Shown one piece after another: positions 1-15,391 of a stretch of 64,000 nt of DNA. The notes beneath the pieces are model-generated. The model was not told the origin of the DNA and made no database searches. It worked only from the letters and a program-made list of their open reading frames with translations. Position numbers and translations under genes: made by a program. Source of the DNA: Paramecium pentaurelia (taxonomy: Eukaryota > Ciliophora > Oligohymenophorea > Peniculida > Parameciidae); the NCBI GenBank assembly GCA_905183005.1, contig CAJJDO010000039.1:191187-255186 (forward strand), read 5' to 3'. The first letter of the stretch is position 1. Every line of letters begins with the position of its first letter.

Positions 1-610
1 CGCACTATCATTTATTATTTTCTAGAAAATACTAATTATATATAAATCTCATTCATAAATAGTAAAAATTGGGAAAGGATTATATAAAGATGACACATCA
101 ATATTATCAATCTAGAAAATCATGCCCATGTTCTTAAGATAATCCAATAATGTAAAATAAAATAAACTAACGTATGAACAAGTTAGAGTAACACTAGAAC
201 AATAAAGTTATAATCAAATCAACTTTGGAGACCTGATAATTAAAAATATTACAGATTAAATTAAATTATATATAATCTTATCATAAAAATAAGGGATTCT
301 TCATTATATCAAAAATATTCTATCTCCTTCTATATAAAGAATTGTAAATTAATTAAATTTTTTATATCAAATATGTTTGTTAATTAAAAAATATTTCTTG
401 ATTAATTCATCTTATTAATTTTTAAATACTTTTTTTCAATGAATAAGCCAAATATCTTATATTTATAAACTTTCTCAAAAATCAGATATCTATGATTGAA
501 AAAATCTCACAATCACAAATAATGAATTTAAAGTGTAATAAACTTGTGAAATTAAAATTTTTGTACTTATAAATTATTATTTTATATATTGTATTATTAT
601 TTGTAATTGA
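1..610. other. AT-rich non-coding stretch
   Basis: No convincing coding frame was seen on either strand under the ciliate code. The right edge is the 3' flank of the ATP synthase alpha copy that ends at 611. Confidence 0.5.
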
Positions 611-1670
<1,060 letters not shown>

Positions 1671-1829
1671 NNNNNNNNNNNNNNNNNNNNNNNNNNNNNN
1701 NNNNNNNNNNNNNNNNNNNNNNNNNNNNNNNNNNNNNNNNNNNNNNNNNNNNNNNNNNNNNNNNNNNNNNNNNNNNNNNNNNNNNNNNNNNNNNNNNNNN
1801 NNNNNNNNNNNNNNNNNNNNNNNNNNNNN
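1671..1829. other. assembly gap (159 N)
   Basis: Run of N between two near-identical ATP synthase alpha gene copies. The left copy lacks its 5' part and the right copy lacks its last few codons, so the gap sits between two overlapping versions of the same gene. Confidence 0.95.
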
Positions 1830-3546
<1,717 letters not shown>

Positions 3547-3992
3547 AATTAATTTATTTAAATTAAATCTTCAAATCAGAACATAAATACTTAATATATT
3601 ATCTAACCCTTCTAATTCTCATTCCTTCATACTTCATTACCTTAGACCCATAAATTAATAAGATAACAAATTTTATAAAATATAAACTATTGAATGTGCT
3701 TAACTTAAGGTTTTTATAGATAAAATATATATTCAAAAAAATTTAATTCAAAATAATTGATTCATAGTACATAAAACTCAAAGAAATAGCATAAAAAATG
3801 AATAATTAAAAATTTTTATGATTGATAATTATCATTTAGATGCAAGATTCCTCAATTTTTTATTTTTAATAAAATTTTGAATTTAAATATTCCTACATAT
3901 TAATATAGGATCTAATTATATATTGTCTAATATAGAAAACAATTTTGATTTCACTAATCATTTTTTTTATTATAAATATATTTAATTTAATA
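3547..3992. other. intergenic region between divergent ATP1 and NDUFA2
   Basis: About 445 bp of AT-rich DNA between the starts of two divergently transcribed nuclear genes for mitochondrial respiratory proteins. It should contain both promoters; no individual element could be recognised by eye. Confidence 0.4.
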
Positions 3993-4343
3993 ATGTCTTG
4001 GTAAAAATAATTAGGTAATTCTGTTAAAGAATTGCGATTTGTATTTTGCCAAACATGTGGTAGATCTGAAGGTATAAGGTAATGATGTATTATTAAATTC
4101 TAGAAATCTAGTCACTAAAAATTATTGGCAATGGAAAGAAGCAAATCCAACATTCCCATTTGTAGTGAGAGAATGTGAATCAATAGATCCTTATATTCTT
4201 ATTAGATATAGTATTTATAAATTAAATTGGTAGAATATGGAGTTGAAAAGAAAGCATTGATAGGCAACTTAAACGAATAGGAATTAGAATAAGTTTTAGG
4301 ATAACTTATTGCTTAATCTAATAAAGTTAATTCAACTATCTGA
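3993..4343 (+). CDS. NDUFA2: NADH dehydrogenase subunit NDUFA2 (B8)
   Basis: Accessory subunit of respiratory complex I with the thioredoxin-like L51/S25/CI-B8 fold. The 100-residue protein begins MSWQKQLGNSVKELRFVFCQ and shows family landmarks: the ELRFVFCQTCGRSEGIR strand-loop, KEANPTFPFVVREC and a following RY. Length matches NDUFA2 (about 100 residues). Introns at 4079-4103 (25 bp) and 4211-4233 (23 bp); removing both gives 101 codons ending in TGA. TAA and TAG occur several times as glutamine. The gene is divergent from ATP synthase alpha. Confidence 0.85.
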
Positions 4344-4368
4344 ATAGAAAGCATAATAAATTATACAA

Positions 4369-5644
4369 TCAAATTTTATATAATTTTTAATTATTTGTTT
4401 GCACAGCTTCTCCTACAATTTAATTAAAACTTTGCATATGTTTTATACGTTTAATCAAACTATCTTTAGTTGAGATATTTTTCTTTAATAATATGCTTTA
4501 ATTATATAAATGATTGATCTTTTTTTCAAATAATGAACAGAGACTTGATTCAGCTGAATCATCTCTCTCTTCTAATTGATCTTCACCTTGATAATGTAAT
4601 TTTTATTTAGAATTATTTTTCTAAATATATGATTATTATGATCTATCAGTTATACATTTTCTTTGATCTTAGAATGATTATTAAGATTTTTGAATAAATA
4701 TTTGGTTCATTTTAGAATTAGAAAATTTGAGAGTTTTTGACTTTAATTATTTTATTTTATCTTTAAATTATGATTCATAGATTGTTTAATTAGCTTAATG
4801 AGTTATTTAATTACTAATTTAGATTCTACTATTTTGATTATCTTCATTTATTTCTGTTTTATTTCTTCTAGTTATTATTTTTAAATGCTTAGTAGAATTA
4901 ACTTTATTTTTCACACTACTCTAAATTGATTTATCATATTCAAGTGTTTCTTATAGTTGTTATACAGCAAAATCTGCATTCTAAACCATTTTTAAATTTT
5001 TTAAAGTATTTTCTCTAAATAATAAGAATTTGATACGCTGTTAATTCTTCATTAATTTTATTCATATGTTTTCTTATTATAACTTTTTTTAGTTATTTAG
5101 CCAATTATATACTAGGAGTATCACATTTTGAATTATCAACTTAATTGCTAATTTCAGAACCTCTTTTTCTTTTATTCATATTATGTCTATGTATAATCCT
5201 CTCTTTCAATTTTTTTAAAGCACTTTCTCTTTGTGTATAATAAGGCATCTCATCATTAGTGTTATCAAAAGATCCATTATCATTCTTAGTTATTTTATAT
5301 AATCTCTTGTAGTTTTGTAATGTCAAATATTCATCAGCTTATAAATCTCCATCTAAATAGGCCTGGAATTTTATTTAATTGTCTTATTCTATTTACTATT
5401 TATTATATAAAAAAGAAGGTTATTCTTTTACTAAAGGATCATTTCTAGTAAATTGGCTAGCCTATTTATATTCTAATTTTTGTTTGGTTTTATAAAGGAA
5501 TAGTCTTAAATTCATTAAAGCACTTAAAGGTTTAATTGAATCTGGAGTATTTAATTCTTTTCCATATGAATGTACATTTCTTCTGGGTTTTTCTGATTGG
5601 GAGATCTGGAGATAATTTGGTTAATATGTTTATCTTTATCTCAT
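4369..5644 (-). CDS. unknown Gln-rich, partly coiled-coil protein
   Basis: Not recognised. A 417-residue protein after removal of one intron (5015-5036, 22 bp). It starts at 5644 with MRQRQTYQPNYLQ, is charged and glutamine-rich throughout, has a basic stretch (KLKERIIHRHNMNKRKR) and heptad-like segments towards the C-terminus. No signal peptide or membrane segment was seen. It faces the NDUFA2 gene tail to tail, 25 bp apart, and is followed on its own strand by the LITAF-like array upstream. The open frame is long for random sequence under a TGA-only-stop code and keeps frame across the intron, which supports a real gene. Confidence 0.7.
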
Positions 5645-5721
5645 AATTTTATTAATTGAATTAAGATATATTTTATATAAGAAGATATTTGCTAATTACA
5701 AGTAAATTTTCATAATTCATA

Positions 5722-6204
5722 TCAATCACATAACTTTTTTTGAGCAAAACCAACTTAATGATTGCATTAAGTACAATAATGTACAACATCTTTTTAAGAA
5801 TTCATAATACAAGGTATAAAGGCCAATATTGGAATAGTAAATAGTAATAAACAAGAACAACAACAAACACTTTGTCCTGACTTATATTCAATCCTTGTTT
5901 TTGTATTTCTTCTACAAAATTAACATTCGATCTCAACTGGAAATCTAACTCCATCTGCAGTTCTTGGAAGTTTCATTGGCATACCTTAAGCCATTCCTAT
6001 TGGTGCTCCATATACATATTATTAATCCTAATTATTAATAGGTTATCCTTATAAAGGCTATTGTTAATGAGGGATATATTGTGGCTAAGTTTGAACTGAT
6101 GGATAATTATAGTTATTAATTCCTTGATATTATTATTATGAGGGTTTTTAGTATTAGTTATAACCCTAATTAACACCAGGTTGTTAGTTATTATGAATTT
6201 ACAT
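5722..6204 (-). CDS. LITAF-like zinc-ribbon membrane protein A
   Basis: Member of the LITAF/SIMPLE family, peripheral membrane proteins of endosomes and lysosomes whose split zinc ribbon clamps a hydrophobic membrane-inserting stretch. 160 residues, no intron. The N-terminal ~85 residues are rich in Gln, Asn, Pro and Tyr. Then come CQFC, a Cys-rich hydrophobic segment (CCCSCLLLFTIPILAFIPC) and the closing half with HYC and CNHQVG. The four-cysteine split ribbon is present (CxxC ... CxxC). First gene, at the low-coordinate end, of a same-strand run of five such genes. The start at 6204 was chosen as the first ATG of the frame after the upstream neighbour. Confidence 0.85.
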
Positions 6205-6255
6205 TAAATAGGTATTTATGTATGATAATTAAAAAAAATTAAGGATTATATACAA

Positions 6256-6730
6256 TCAACAACATAATTTGTACTTTTTCTTTCCAACTTTCTTTCCACA
6301 ATTTGGACATTTATGGATTTTATCTTAGCATTCATCAAAACAAAATGGCAAAAAGAACAATGGCAAGAAAAACAAAAACAACAACAAACAAGCTAGCCAT
6401 GTACTACATCCTGATTGATATTCAATAAGAGTCTAAACAGGTTTTTGACAATAAGGGCACAAAATATCTGTTGGATATGAACAACCTTCAGCATTTGTTC
6501 TTCTCACTTATTAGATAACTATAGGTTATAAGACTACTTATTGAGGACCTAAATTAAATTTAAATAATACTCATAAAAGGCTATTATTATTAGATTGGTA
6601 TGTATTATTAGTTTGGATAACCAACAGGAATATTGTTTTATTCTTTTGGATATTGATATTATTATGGTAATTCTTTGTTTTATTTTTCTTCAAAGGCTGG
6701 ATATGCTTAACAAGTAATATTTTATTCCAT
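6256..6730 (-). CDS. LITAF-like zinc-ribbon membrane protein B
   Basis: 150-residue LITAF-domain protein with one 22-bp intron (6549-6570). The N-terminus is Gln/Pro/Tyr-rich (QQYQYPKEQ). The zinc ribbon is split as CPYCQKP ... CPNCGKKVG around a very hydrophobic stretch (ACLLLFLFFLPLFFLPFC). The C-terminus is lysine-rich (KKVGKKKYKLCC). The spacing of the two CxxC knuckles and the membrane patch fit the LITAF fold. It ends 51 bp from the start of protein A on the same strand, so the two are very closely packed. Confidence 0.85.
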
Positions 6731-6799
6731 TTGTTCAAGTTATTAATGATCAAACTTAAATGTATTAGAAGCTTATAAATAATTGATTCCATAAAATTT

Positions 6800-7660
6800 T
6801 ATGGACTGTTTTTATTCATTATACAAATTGATTAATTAAAATTAATTTCATATTAATTGAAATATAAAAATTGAATTAAAGTGTATTTACATTAATATAT
6901 TATTTTGCTGATTCTAAATTAAATAACAGTCATAACTTAAAAAACAATATAAAAAGTGTCAAAAAATTCAAAGGTGCCTAGAATCTAAGGTTTATAAGTT
7001 ACTTACTAGAATTCAAACTAATTTATAAAGTAAAGAAGAAAGCTTGAATTTGATATATCTTTCTGATTAATTCAAGAATCAATTCAATATAAATTATATA
7101 TAAATAAATAATAAAGGGTACCTAATCTTATAATTAATTAGAAGTTTATATACTCAAAAATTTAATAAAAAATTCATGAATATAAAAATTGTACATTATT
7201 TTGCAATAGTTTGATAAATATATATGTTTTCTAAAAAATTACCTTTTCCTATAAGAATTTCCAATGTTTAAAGATTTTCTAGAATTTATATTGAGCATTC
7301 TTCTAATCTATATTATTTAAGTTATATATAATATATGAAATAACAGTGTCTATAGAATGTGTATTAAATGTATGACAAATAAATTCTGCAAATACTAACC
7401 AAAAGTTATTTATTTAAAAATAATTGTAATTTTCATATTTTTTAGTTATTACAGCCAGACATTATTGACCTCAATTTATATATATTATTAATAAGAATAA
7501 GAATAGTATATTTCTTTAAAGAATTATATGATACATCAATTTTAATGGGTTTTACACTTTTAAGTTCTGTTTTATAGGAGATAAATTCTTGAAATTTTAT
7601 TAAACAAATAGCATTTATAGAACATTTCTTACCTTTTTATTCGTTAAAATTATTGTATTG
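6800..7660. other. long AT-rich spacer inside the LITAF array
   Basis: Nearly 0.9 kb without a frame that looks coding on either strand, unusually long for this compact region. It lies between array members B and C and could hold the remains of another member, but no CxxC knuckle was found in it. Confidence 0.4.
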
Positions 7661-7731
7661 GAGCTGGTCTAAAGAACATAATAGGATTTATGAGGATGTA
7701 TTATAATATTAAGTAACAATAACGATAAAAA

Positions 7732-8235
7732 TCAACAGAACGTGTAGGGAGTTCTTCCAACAATTTAGTTACAAAATGGACAGTAATGAATTATGTCTTT
7801 ACATTATTTTAAGATACAAGGTAACCAGCATAATGGCCAAAATAGGACAATTAGCAAGCAGGTAACTTAGATTGCACCCAATCCGTATTCAGTTTCGAGT
7901 CTAGTCATATTTATTCTTTAGCAATTATTGCAAAAGACTTCTTACTATGATTTATGCCCATTGGCTGTTGTCAAATAATCATTTCTATATTAATTTTATC
8001 TACTTAAATACTTAGTCATTCTTCTTGTTAAAACCTTAGGTAAACCTATTTCTAGTATTAAATCAGCTTAATCTCCATTGTTTGGAGTTATAGGTTAAGA
8101 TCGAGAGAGAATATTTGGTTATAAAGGTGAACTCATGAATACACTTTGGGCTAAGTTAGTTAGTGTTGGTTTTTAATATTCACTATGACTTTAGCATACA
8201 GTCATTTGATTACAAATCTCGGAACTGTTCTTCAT
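7732..8235 (-). CDS. LITAF-like zinc-ribbon membrane protein C
   Basis: 167 residues, no intron. The N-terminal half is serine/proline/glutamine-rich and less repetitive than in its neighbours. The zinc ribbon halves are CNNCQRIN and CPFCNQIVG, around a hydrophobic patch with WPLCWLPC. KQCKDIIHYC between them is typical of the family (conserved CKD). The start is the ATG at 8235 (MKNSSEICNQ); an in-frame ATG at 8205 is an alternative. Most divergent member of the array. Confidence 0.8.
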
Positions 8236-8394
8236 AAGGTTTGAATTAAACTATATTAATTATTTATTGATAAGATTTCTTTATAAATTTATAACAATTA
8301 AACTAACATCTTATTCTTAAATATTGATCCTATTCTTGTTGAATAGATTAAAAATGATAAGAATATATTTTAATATATAATAATGATCAGCTTC

Positions 8395-8925
8395 TCAACA
8401 AACCTCATACCTTTTTTTACCAACACATTTCTGACAATGAATACAAAGATGCACTCTATCCTTACAATCTTCTAAACAGCAAGGAAGCCAAAATAAGGGC
8501 CAGCAAAATATTAAAACTAATATTGAAGCACATATTGTGCCATCACCTACTCTATTCTCAATTCTAGTGACTCCTTATTAATTACAATAAGGGCATTAAA
8601 TTTAAACAGGAAATCTCATTCCTTCTGCACTTCGCAAAACAGGTGCTGCAGTATAAACTGGTCCATTCGGTACCAAGCCAGATTAACTTTTAGAAATTAA
8701 TACAACTTATTACTACACAGGTTGTTAAGGATAGTTTCCATATTAGGGTTAACCGACTGGTTATCCAACTGGAATGTTCGGATCTAAATATGGAGCTGGT
8801 TATTGGTAAGCAGGATATGGCTATGGTTATACATATTAGTTCTGCTATGGTTAAGGTTAAAAATAGGGGTATCCTCCTTATTAAGCAGAGGCTTATCCAT
8901 ATTAGTTATTTTGATTATATTCCAT
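8395..8925 (-). CDS. LITAF-like zinc-ribbon membrane protein D
   Basis: 176 residues, no intron. The N-terminal ~95 residues are Gln/Pro/Tyr/Gly-rich, resembling the low-complexity PxY-rich N-termini of LITAF proteins that recruit ESCRT/NEDD4-type partners in animals (inference only). The core is CPYCNQQG, a membrane patch FCWPLFWLPCC, then CKDRVHLCIHCQKCVGKKR. All four zinc-binding cysteines are present. Same strand as its neighbours. Confidence 0.85.
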
Positions 8926-9022
8926 TTGATTAATTTATATTTTTATAATTATAAGTATACTTTGATATTTTATATCTCTTATGATTTATTATGAAAATGA
9001 AATGTATATAGATAATATAAAA

Positions 9023-9955
<933 letters not shown>

Positions 9956-10079
9956 TTTCCGTATTGTTTATTTAATATATTAATTATTTGAAATAAATAA
10001 ACTATTTATCAATACAATTCTATATATTCTATGTTGTTTATATATAATACATAAATATAATTATATATGTATATATATA

Positions 10080-11972
10080 TCAAATTATTTTATTAATTAA
10101 AACTCCATATCTATCTTATCTAACATAACCATCTTAATATATTCTTTACATCATTTCATCCATTATTTATTCAATCTCTTTTTATTTATATATATATTCT
10201 TATATATCAACATTTACATTACATTCAATCCATTTTATTCTTTCTTCAACTAATTATTCAAGTCTTGATATTTCTTCAGCTGTGAATTTGCATTTAATTT
10301 ATTCATCTTTGATAGTGTTTTTAATTTAATATTCAGTTAATTCAATGTTGTTCTTGGCTTCAATCTTTGATTTAATTATATCATCTTCAGCTCTAAATTT
10401 TTCAGCTTCCTAAGCTAATAATTCAATTTCATCTTTTGATAATCTACTTTTTTAAGGCATAATAGTAATCTTTTATGAATTTTTTGTAGCCTAATCCTCA
10501 GCACTAAAGTAAATTGTACCATTTATATCAATCTCAAATGATACTTCAATTTTTGGAACTCCTCTAGGAGCTGGAGCAATACCATCTAAATTAAATTGTC
10601 CAATTTTTTTGCAATCTTTTGTCATTTTTCTTTCTCCTTCATAAATTTCAATTGTGACATTTGTTTAATTATCTGTATAGGTAGTAAATATTTGTGACTT
10701 TTTATATGGAATAGATGTATTTCTCCCAATAAAAACATTCATGATACCACCAGCAGTTTCAATACCTAAAGATAAAAGAGTGTAATCAAAATATAGAAAA
10801 TTCTTATTCCATTCATCGTCTTAATTTTTTATGATGTCAGCTTAGATGGCTGCTCCATAAGCAACAACTTCATCTGGATTGATCGATTTGTTCAATGTCT
10901 TTCCATTAAAATAATCTTACACTAGCTCTTAAACTTTTGGAATTCTTGATGATCCTCCAACCATTACAATTTCATGAACATCTATTTTTGAAATACCTGA
11001 TTCCTTAAGAACCTTTTCAATCAAAGTTATACATTCCTTAAACAAGCTCATACATAAATCTTCAAATTTAGTTCTGCTGATAGTACAATTAAAATCTTCC
11101 TTACCATCTAAAGCATCAACTTCAATTGTAGTTTAATTGGCTGATGAAAGAATTCTCTTAGCTCTTTCGCATTATGTTCTAAGTCTTCTTAAAGATATCG
11201 GATTTCCTCTAATGTTGATTCCTTTCTTCTTAAAAAATTCATCACAACAATATTCTACAAGTTTGTTATCAAAATCTTCACCTCCTAAGTGATTGTAACC
11301 AGATGTAGCCGTTATTTCAAAAAAACCATCTTCAATAGTCAATAAGGAGACATTAAAATTACCGCCTCCTAAATCAATTATAAGAGCATGGTATTCATTT
11401 TTGCATTTCTTATCTAAATTATAAGCAATAGCAGCAGCATATGATTCATTGATAATTCTCAAAACATTCAAACCAGCAATAGCACCAGCATCTTTTGTGG
11501 CTTATCTTTAAGAATCATTAAAATAAGCTGGAACAGTTATCACAGCCTTTGAAATTTATTAATTTAAATAAGCTTAAGCAGTTTCCTTCATTTTGCTTAA
11601 TATTATTGAAGAGATTTCTTCAGGGAGGAATTTCTTGTTTTCTCCTTTATAATTTACTACAATCATGGGTGTATCATTGACACCAGCTTCAACTTTGAAT
11701 GACCATAATTTAATATAATTTTGGACTGTAGTTTCAGAGAATTTTCTTCCTATTAGTCTTTTAATATCAAAAATTGTATTTTAATGATTTTTAGTTACTT
11801 GGTTTTGAGCATCATTACCAATGAGTATTTTAGTTTCATTAAAGGCAACATAAGATGGGATTGTTTTATTACCTTGATCATTAGGGATGATTTCAACTTT
11901 ACCATTTGCAAAAACACTTACACAAGAATAGGTAGTTCCTAAATCAATTCCTATGGCAAAAGTTTAATCCAT
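10080..11972 (-). CDS. divergent Hsp70-family chaperone
   Basis: 630 residues, no intron. The N-terminus is [15 protein letters not shown] (phosphate loop 1 intact); LIGRKF and an intact catalytic lysine ([10 protein letters not shown]) follow. Several otherwise near-invariant positions differ: the switch segment reads [12 protein letters not shown] where Hsp70s have NEPTAAAIAY, and phosphate loop 2 reads [10 protein letters not shown] in place of DLGGGTFDVS. The adenosine site is present as [10 protein letters not shown] and the substrate-binding domain follows ([11 protein letters not shown]). The C-terminus ends GVLINKII, without the EEVD tail of cytosolic Hsp70 or an ER-retention signal. 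Hence a member of the family with probably altered ATPase and allostery. A J-domain protein lies 1.5 kb upstream on the other strand. Confidence 0.9.
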
Positions 11973-13500
11973 TATTATTATTTTCTATTATTATTTATTA
12001 AAAAACATCCAAACATTATTTTTGCTTTTAAATTGATTTAAGTAACTTATTTAATTTTCATTTAAATTTAATTAAATTTCCAGAAGCTTCTAAATTTCAA
12101 TTAATTTATACAACATTGAAGCCTTTTCAATGTTATGATATTTTTAAATTAACCTATTTTATTTTAAGTTAAATTTTTAATATTTACAGATCTAATATGC
12201 ATTTTAGAAAATGAAGTTTTTAATCTGATTTTATATATTTAAATTTTTTTTCATTTAATTTATAGGAAATAACCTAAAAATTATTAAAATAAGAAATCAT
12301 GCAAGTTTTCGTTAATATGTTCTAAAAGATAAGATAAAATTTAATTTATATTTTCTATCTTAATTTAAAATTAAAATTATTTTATTTTTGAAATCTAAAA
12401 TTCTTAAATTCATTTCCTTTGAAATTAAGTGAATATGTTTTATTTAATGCAAATTTCAGAGTAATAATATTATTTATAATTATGAACTCTCAAAGAAGGA
12501 TTATTTAAGTTTAAAATAATTCATATTAATTTTTATAGTGTCCCAATTATTCAGTAATTTAAGGAATCATATAAAATTAGTACTTAAAAGTAGTAGAAAT
12601 TATAAGAATGACAATATTCAACTTTAAGTTTCAAATAGTTAACATAAATTCTGAGTATTTACAAGATAATAACTTTGATTTGTATACTCAGTTTGTATGA
12701 TAATTAGTATGCAAAGATTTAGTAAAAGGAATAGAAATCTGATAAACTTGTATACATAAATTTGAGTGAAACTAATATAATTATAATTTCTTTCCCTAAT
12801 TAAAATTCCTAAAAATGAAAATATAATTAATTTTATTATGTTATTTGCATATTGAGTACAGAATTAAAATTTTTGTTATTTGCACATATTTTATCTATGA
12901 CTATTTGACAATAAAGTATTTCGCTAAATGTTTTTTAATCAAATTGTCAATTTTATTTTGTTGAGTAATTGTTCTAATTATCATTAAAATATAAATATAT
13001 TATATAATAAATAATACATTTTGAACTTAATAAATAATTATAAAATTGATTATAAACTTATATATTAAGATTGAAAATTAATTAATGAGAAAAGGATAAT
13101 AATAAAAAGATTTTGTTTATTAGTAGATTCTAGAACAAGTTCTTAATATTATTATTAAATCAATAAATCCTTTTCTTTAGTGTTATTACAATCATTTATC
13201 ATTATATTTAAAAGAATATATTAAAATGCGCTTAAGACATTAAACTCATAAAAACCAAATCTAGTAATAGTTTTTTATATTTTTAATTCTAATTAGCTTA
13301 ATAATGTATGTCATAAAATAAATTTGAATAAGCCTTTATAAAAATCATGACATTTGAATATAAAATCCAAAGAATTTAAGAAAATCAAAAAGAACATTTA
13401 ATTTATTTAGAGTATGATCAGTATTGATCTTAAATTTTCTTTAATAAATATATATTTATAGAAAATTATACAATATTAGTAATTTAAAAAATAAATAAAA
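11973..13500. other. AT-rich intergenic region between divergent Hsp70 and J-domain genes
   Basis: About 1.5 kb separating divergently transcribed chaperone and co-chaperone-like genes. No coding frame of convincing composition was found; many short TGA codons interrupt all frames. No heat-shock element could be asserted by eye. Confidence 0.4.
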
Positions 13501-14202
13501 ATGATGCTCAATAATAAAGTAGAAGTATTGATAGTTAATTGTAATGGAACTAATTAGCATTAATTACCAATTAAGACTGAAATTGATTATTTTTCTTCTG
13601 CTTCAGCAAACGCCGATAGTAGCTAGGCATAAGAAAAAATTAACTTCAGAACTGATAAACAATCATCATAAATTGAGAATAATTACCAAGAAATAATTAA
13701 TATTTATAATAATATTTGCAAAAATAAAAAGGGAAATTTTAAGAAGGAAAAAAAAAATTTAAAAGAGCTTTAGAAACAAATCAAATAATAAAACATTAGA
13801 GAAACTAATATTTACTATGAATAATTATAGAATGAATTATATAGGAAAGCTTTATTAAAGTTAGAAGAAGGAGATATATCTATTAAATAAAAAATTATTA
13901 AAGCATACCGAGATATAGAACCCTTAGTAACTGATTCAGCCTTTAAGTATGCTTAAAGATATTGTCAAAAATATGAAATAATTGATATAAATCAAATTAT
14001 TTTATTATACAAAATTCTACTTCTACCAGAAGAAGTTTTAAGTAAGTTTGTTAAAGTTGAAGATAAAGGTATATTAAGATAAGAATATAAATTTTATGCT
14101 ATGAACATACATCCTGATAAAAATAAACATCAAAAAGCTTTATTTGCCTTTTAAAAAATGAAAAAATATTGGAATGATATTCCTAACTAGTCTCATAATT
14201 GA
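13501..14202 (+). CDS. J-domain-like protein
   Basis: 233 residues, no intron, from ATG at 13501 to TGA at 14200-14202. The first ~180 residues are charged, helical and glutamine-rich, with no known domain. The C-terminal ~45 residues resemble the J domain of DnaJ/Hsp40: EYKFYAMNIHPDKNKHQKA followed by FAFQKMKKYW, with the HPD tripeptide that stimulates Hsp70 ATPase intact. A J domain at the extreme C-terminus is less common than at the N-terminus. It is divergent from an Hsp70 gene, which makes partnership conceivable but unproven. Part of the gene is repeated after the single n at 14864. Confidence 0.7.
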
Positions 14203-14863
14203 TTATATTTTACTTAATTTTTATAAAATAACTTATTTAATGAATGCAGACGAGATCACATTCGTAAAACTATATTCTTTACAAATTTTAGGCTAATAAT
14301 TATTCTGAAACAATATTTTAAGATCGATAATTACGATTTGCTTATCATTCACCATTAAGATCTTAATCTCAATTTTGTGTTTAAAAGAGTAAATCTCAAT
14401 ATATACCAAATGTATCGAATGTAGCAAGAGTAAGAATTATGAGCAAACTTGAAATGCTAGATTCCTTAAATAAGGTGCAAACAGCAAAATTATGTAAGTG
14501 AGATTTCGTTAAATTTGAGCTCAAAAATGATCCTCCTATGAATTCATAAAAATCTAACAAAACAGATATACTTTCTAAAGTTGCTTAATTAGTCAAGAAA
14601 TTATAACATAGAGAATTACCACATAAAATGATAGAAGCAACTGTTTTATCTCGTAAAACATCAATTCCAAAAAATACAAAATTGCTTCTTTAATAGGAAC
14701 ATATTGTGAAATAAATTACTATTACTCAAAGAACCAAAGGAAAATAATAGAACTAAAGTTAGTGTTAATAACATCATGAATCATATAATGTAGAACTATT
14801 AAGAAGAAGCCCTGAATAAAAAGATAAAAAAACAGAAGATAATATTGAATACAAAATTGTATA
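13713..14863. repeat. direct duplication, left copy (partner 14865-16015)
   Basis: 1151 bp that reappears in the same orientation at 14865-16015 directly after a single n. I saw no difference over the stretches compared. It covers most of the J-domain gene and the 5' half of the next gene. Best explained as two overlapping contigs that were not merged. Confidence 0.85.
14240..14863 (+). CDS. 5' part of unknown basic protein (cut at n)
   Basis: First ~190 codons of the gene that is complete at 15392-16403; the sequence stops at the single n. First intron here is 14264-14291. See the complete copy for description. Confidence 0.6.
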
Positions 14864-14864
14864 N
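14864..14864. other. single-n contig junction
   Basis: One n; the sequence to its right restarts at the base equivalent to 13713. Comparable marks are at 24163, 42549, 47399 and 51439. Confidence 0.9.
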
Positions 14865-15354
14865 TATTTGCAAAAATAAAAAGGGAAATTTTAAGAAGGA
14901 AAAAAAAAATTTAAAAGAGCTTTAGAAACAAATCAAATAATAAAACATTAGAGAAACTAATATTTACTATGAATAATTATAGAATGAATTATATAGGAAA
15001 GCTTTATTAAAGTTAGAAGAAGGAGATATATCTATTAAATAAAAAATTATTAAAGCATACCGAGATATAGAACCCTTAGTAACTGATTCAGCCTTTAAGT
15101 ATGCTTAAAGATATTGTCAAAAATATGAAATAATTGATATAAATCAAATTATTTTATTATACAAAATTCTACTTCTACCAGAAGAAGTTTTAAGTAAGTT
15201 TGTTAAAGTTGAAGATAAAGGTATATTAAGATAAGAATATAAATTTTATGCTATGAACATACATCCTGATAAAAATAAACATCAAAAAGCTTTATTTGCC
15301 TTTTAAAAAATGAAAAAATATTGGAATGATATTCCTAACTAGTCTCATAATTGA
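14865..15354 (+). CDS. J-domain-like protein, 5'-truncated repeat
   Basis: Repeat of the 13713-14202 part of the J-domain gene, lacking the first ~70 codons because of the junction at 14864. Ends with the same HPD-containing J-like segment and TGA. Probably not a separate gene. Confidence 0.6.
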
Positions 15355-15391
15355 TTATATTTTACTTAATTTTTATAAAATAACTTATTTA

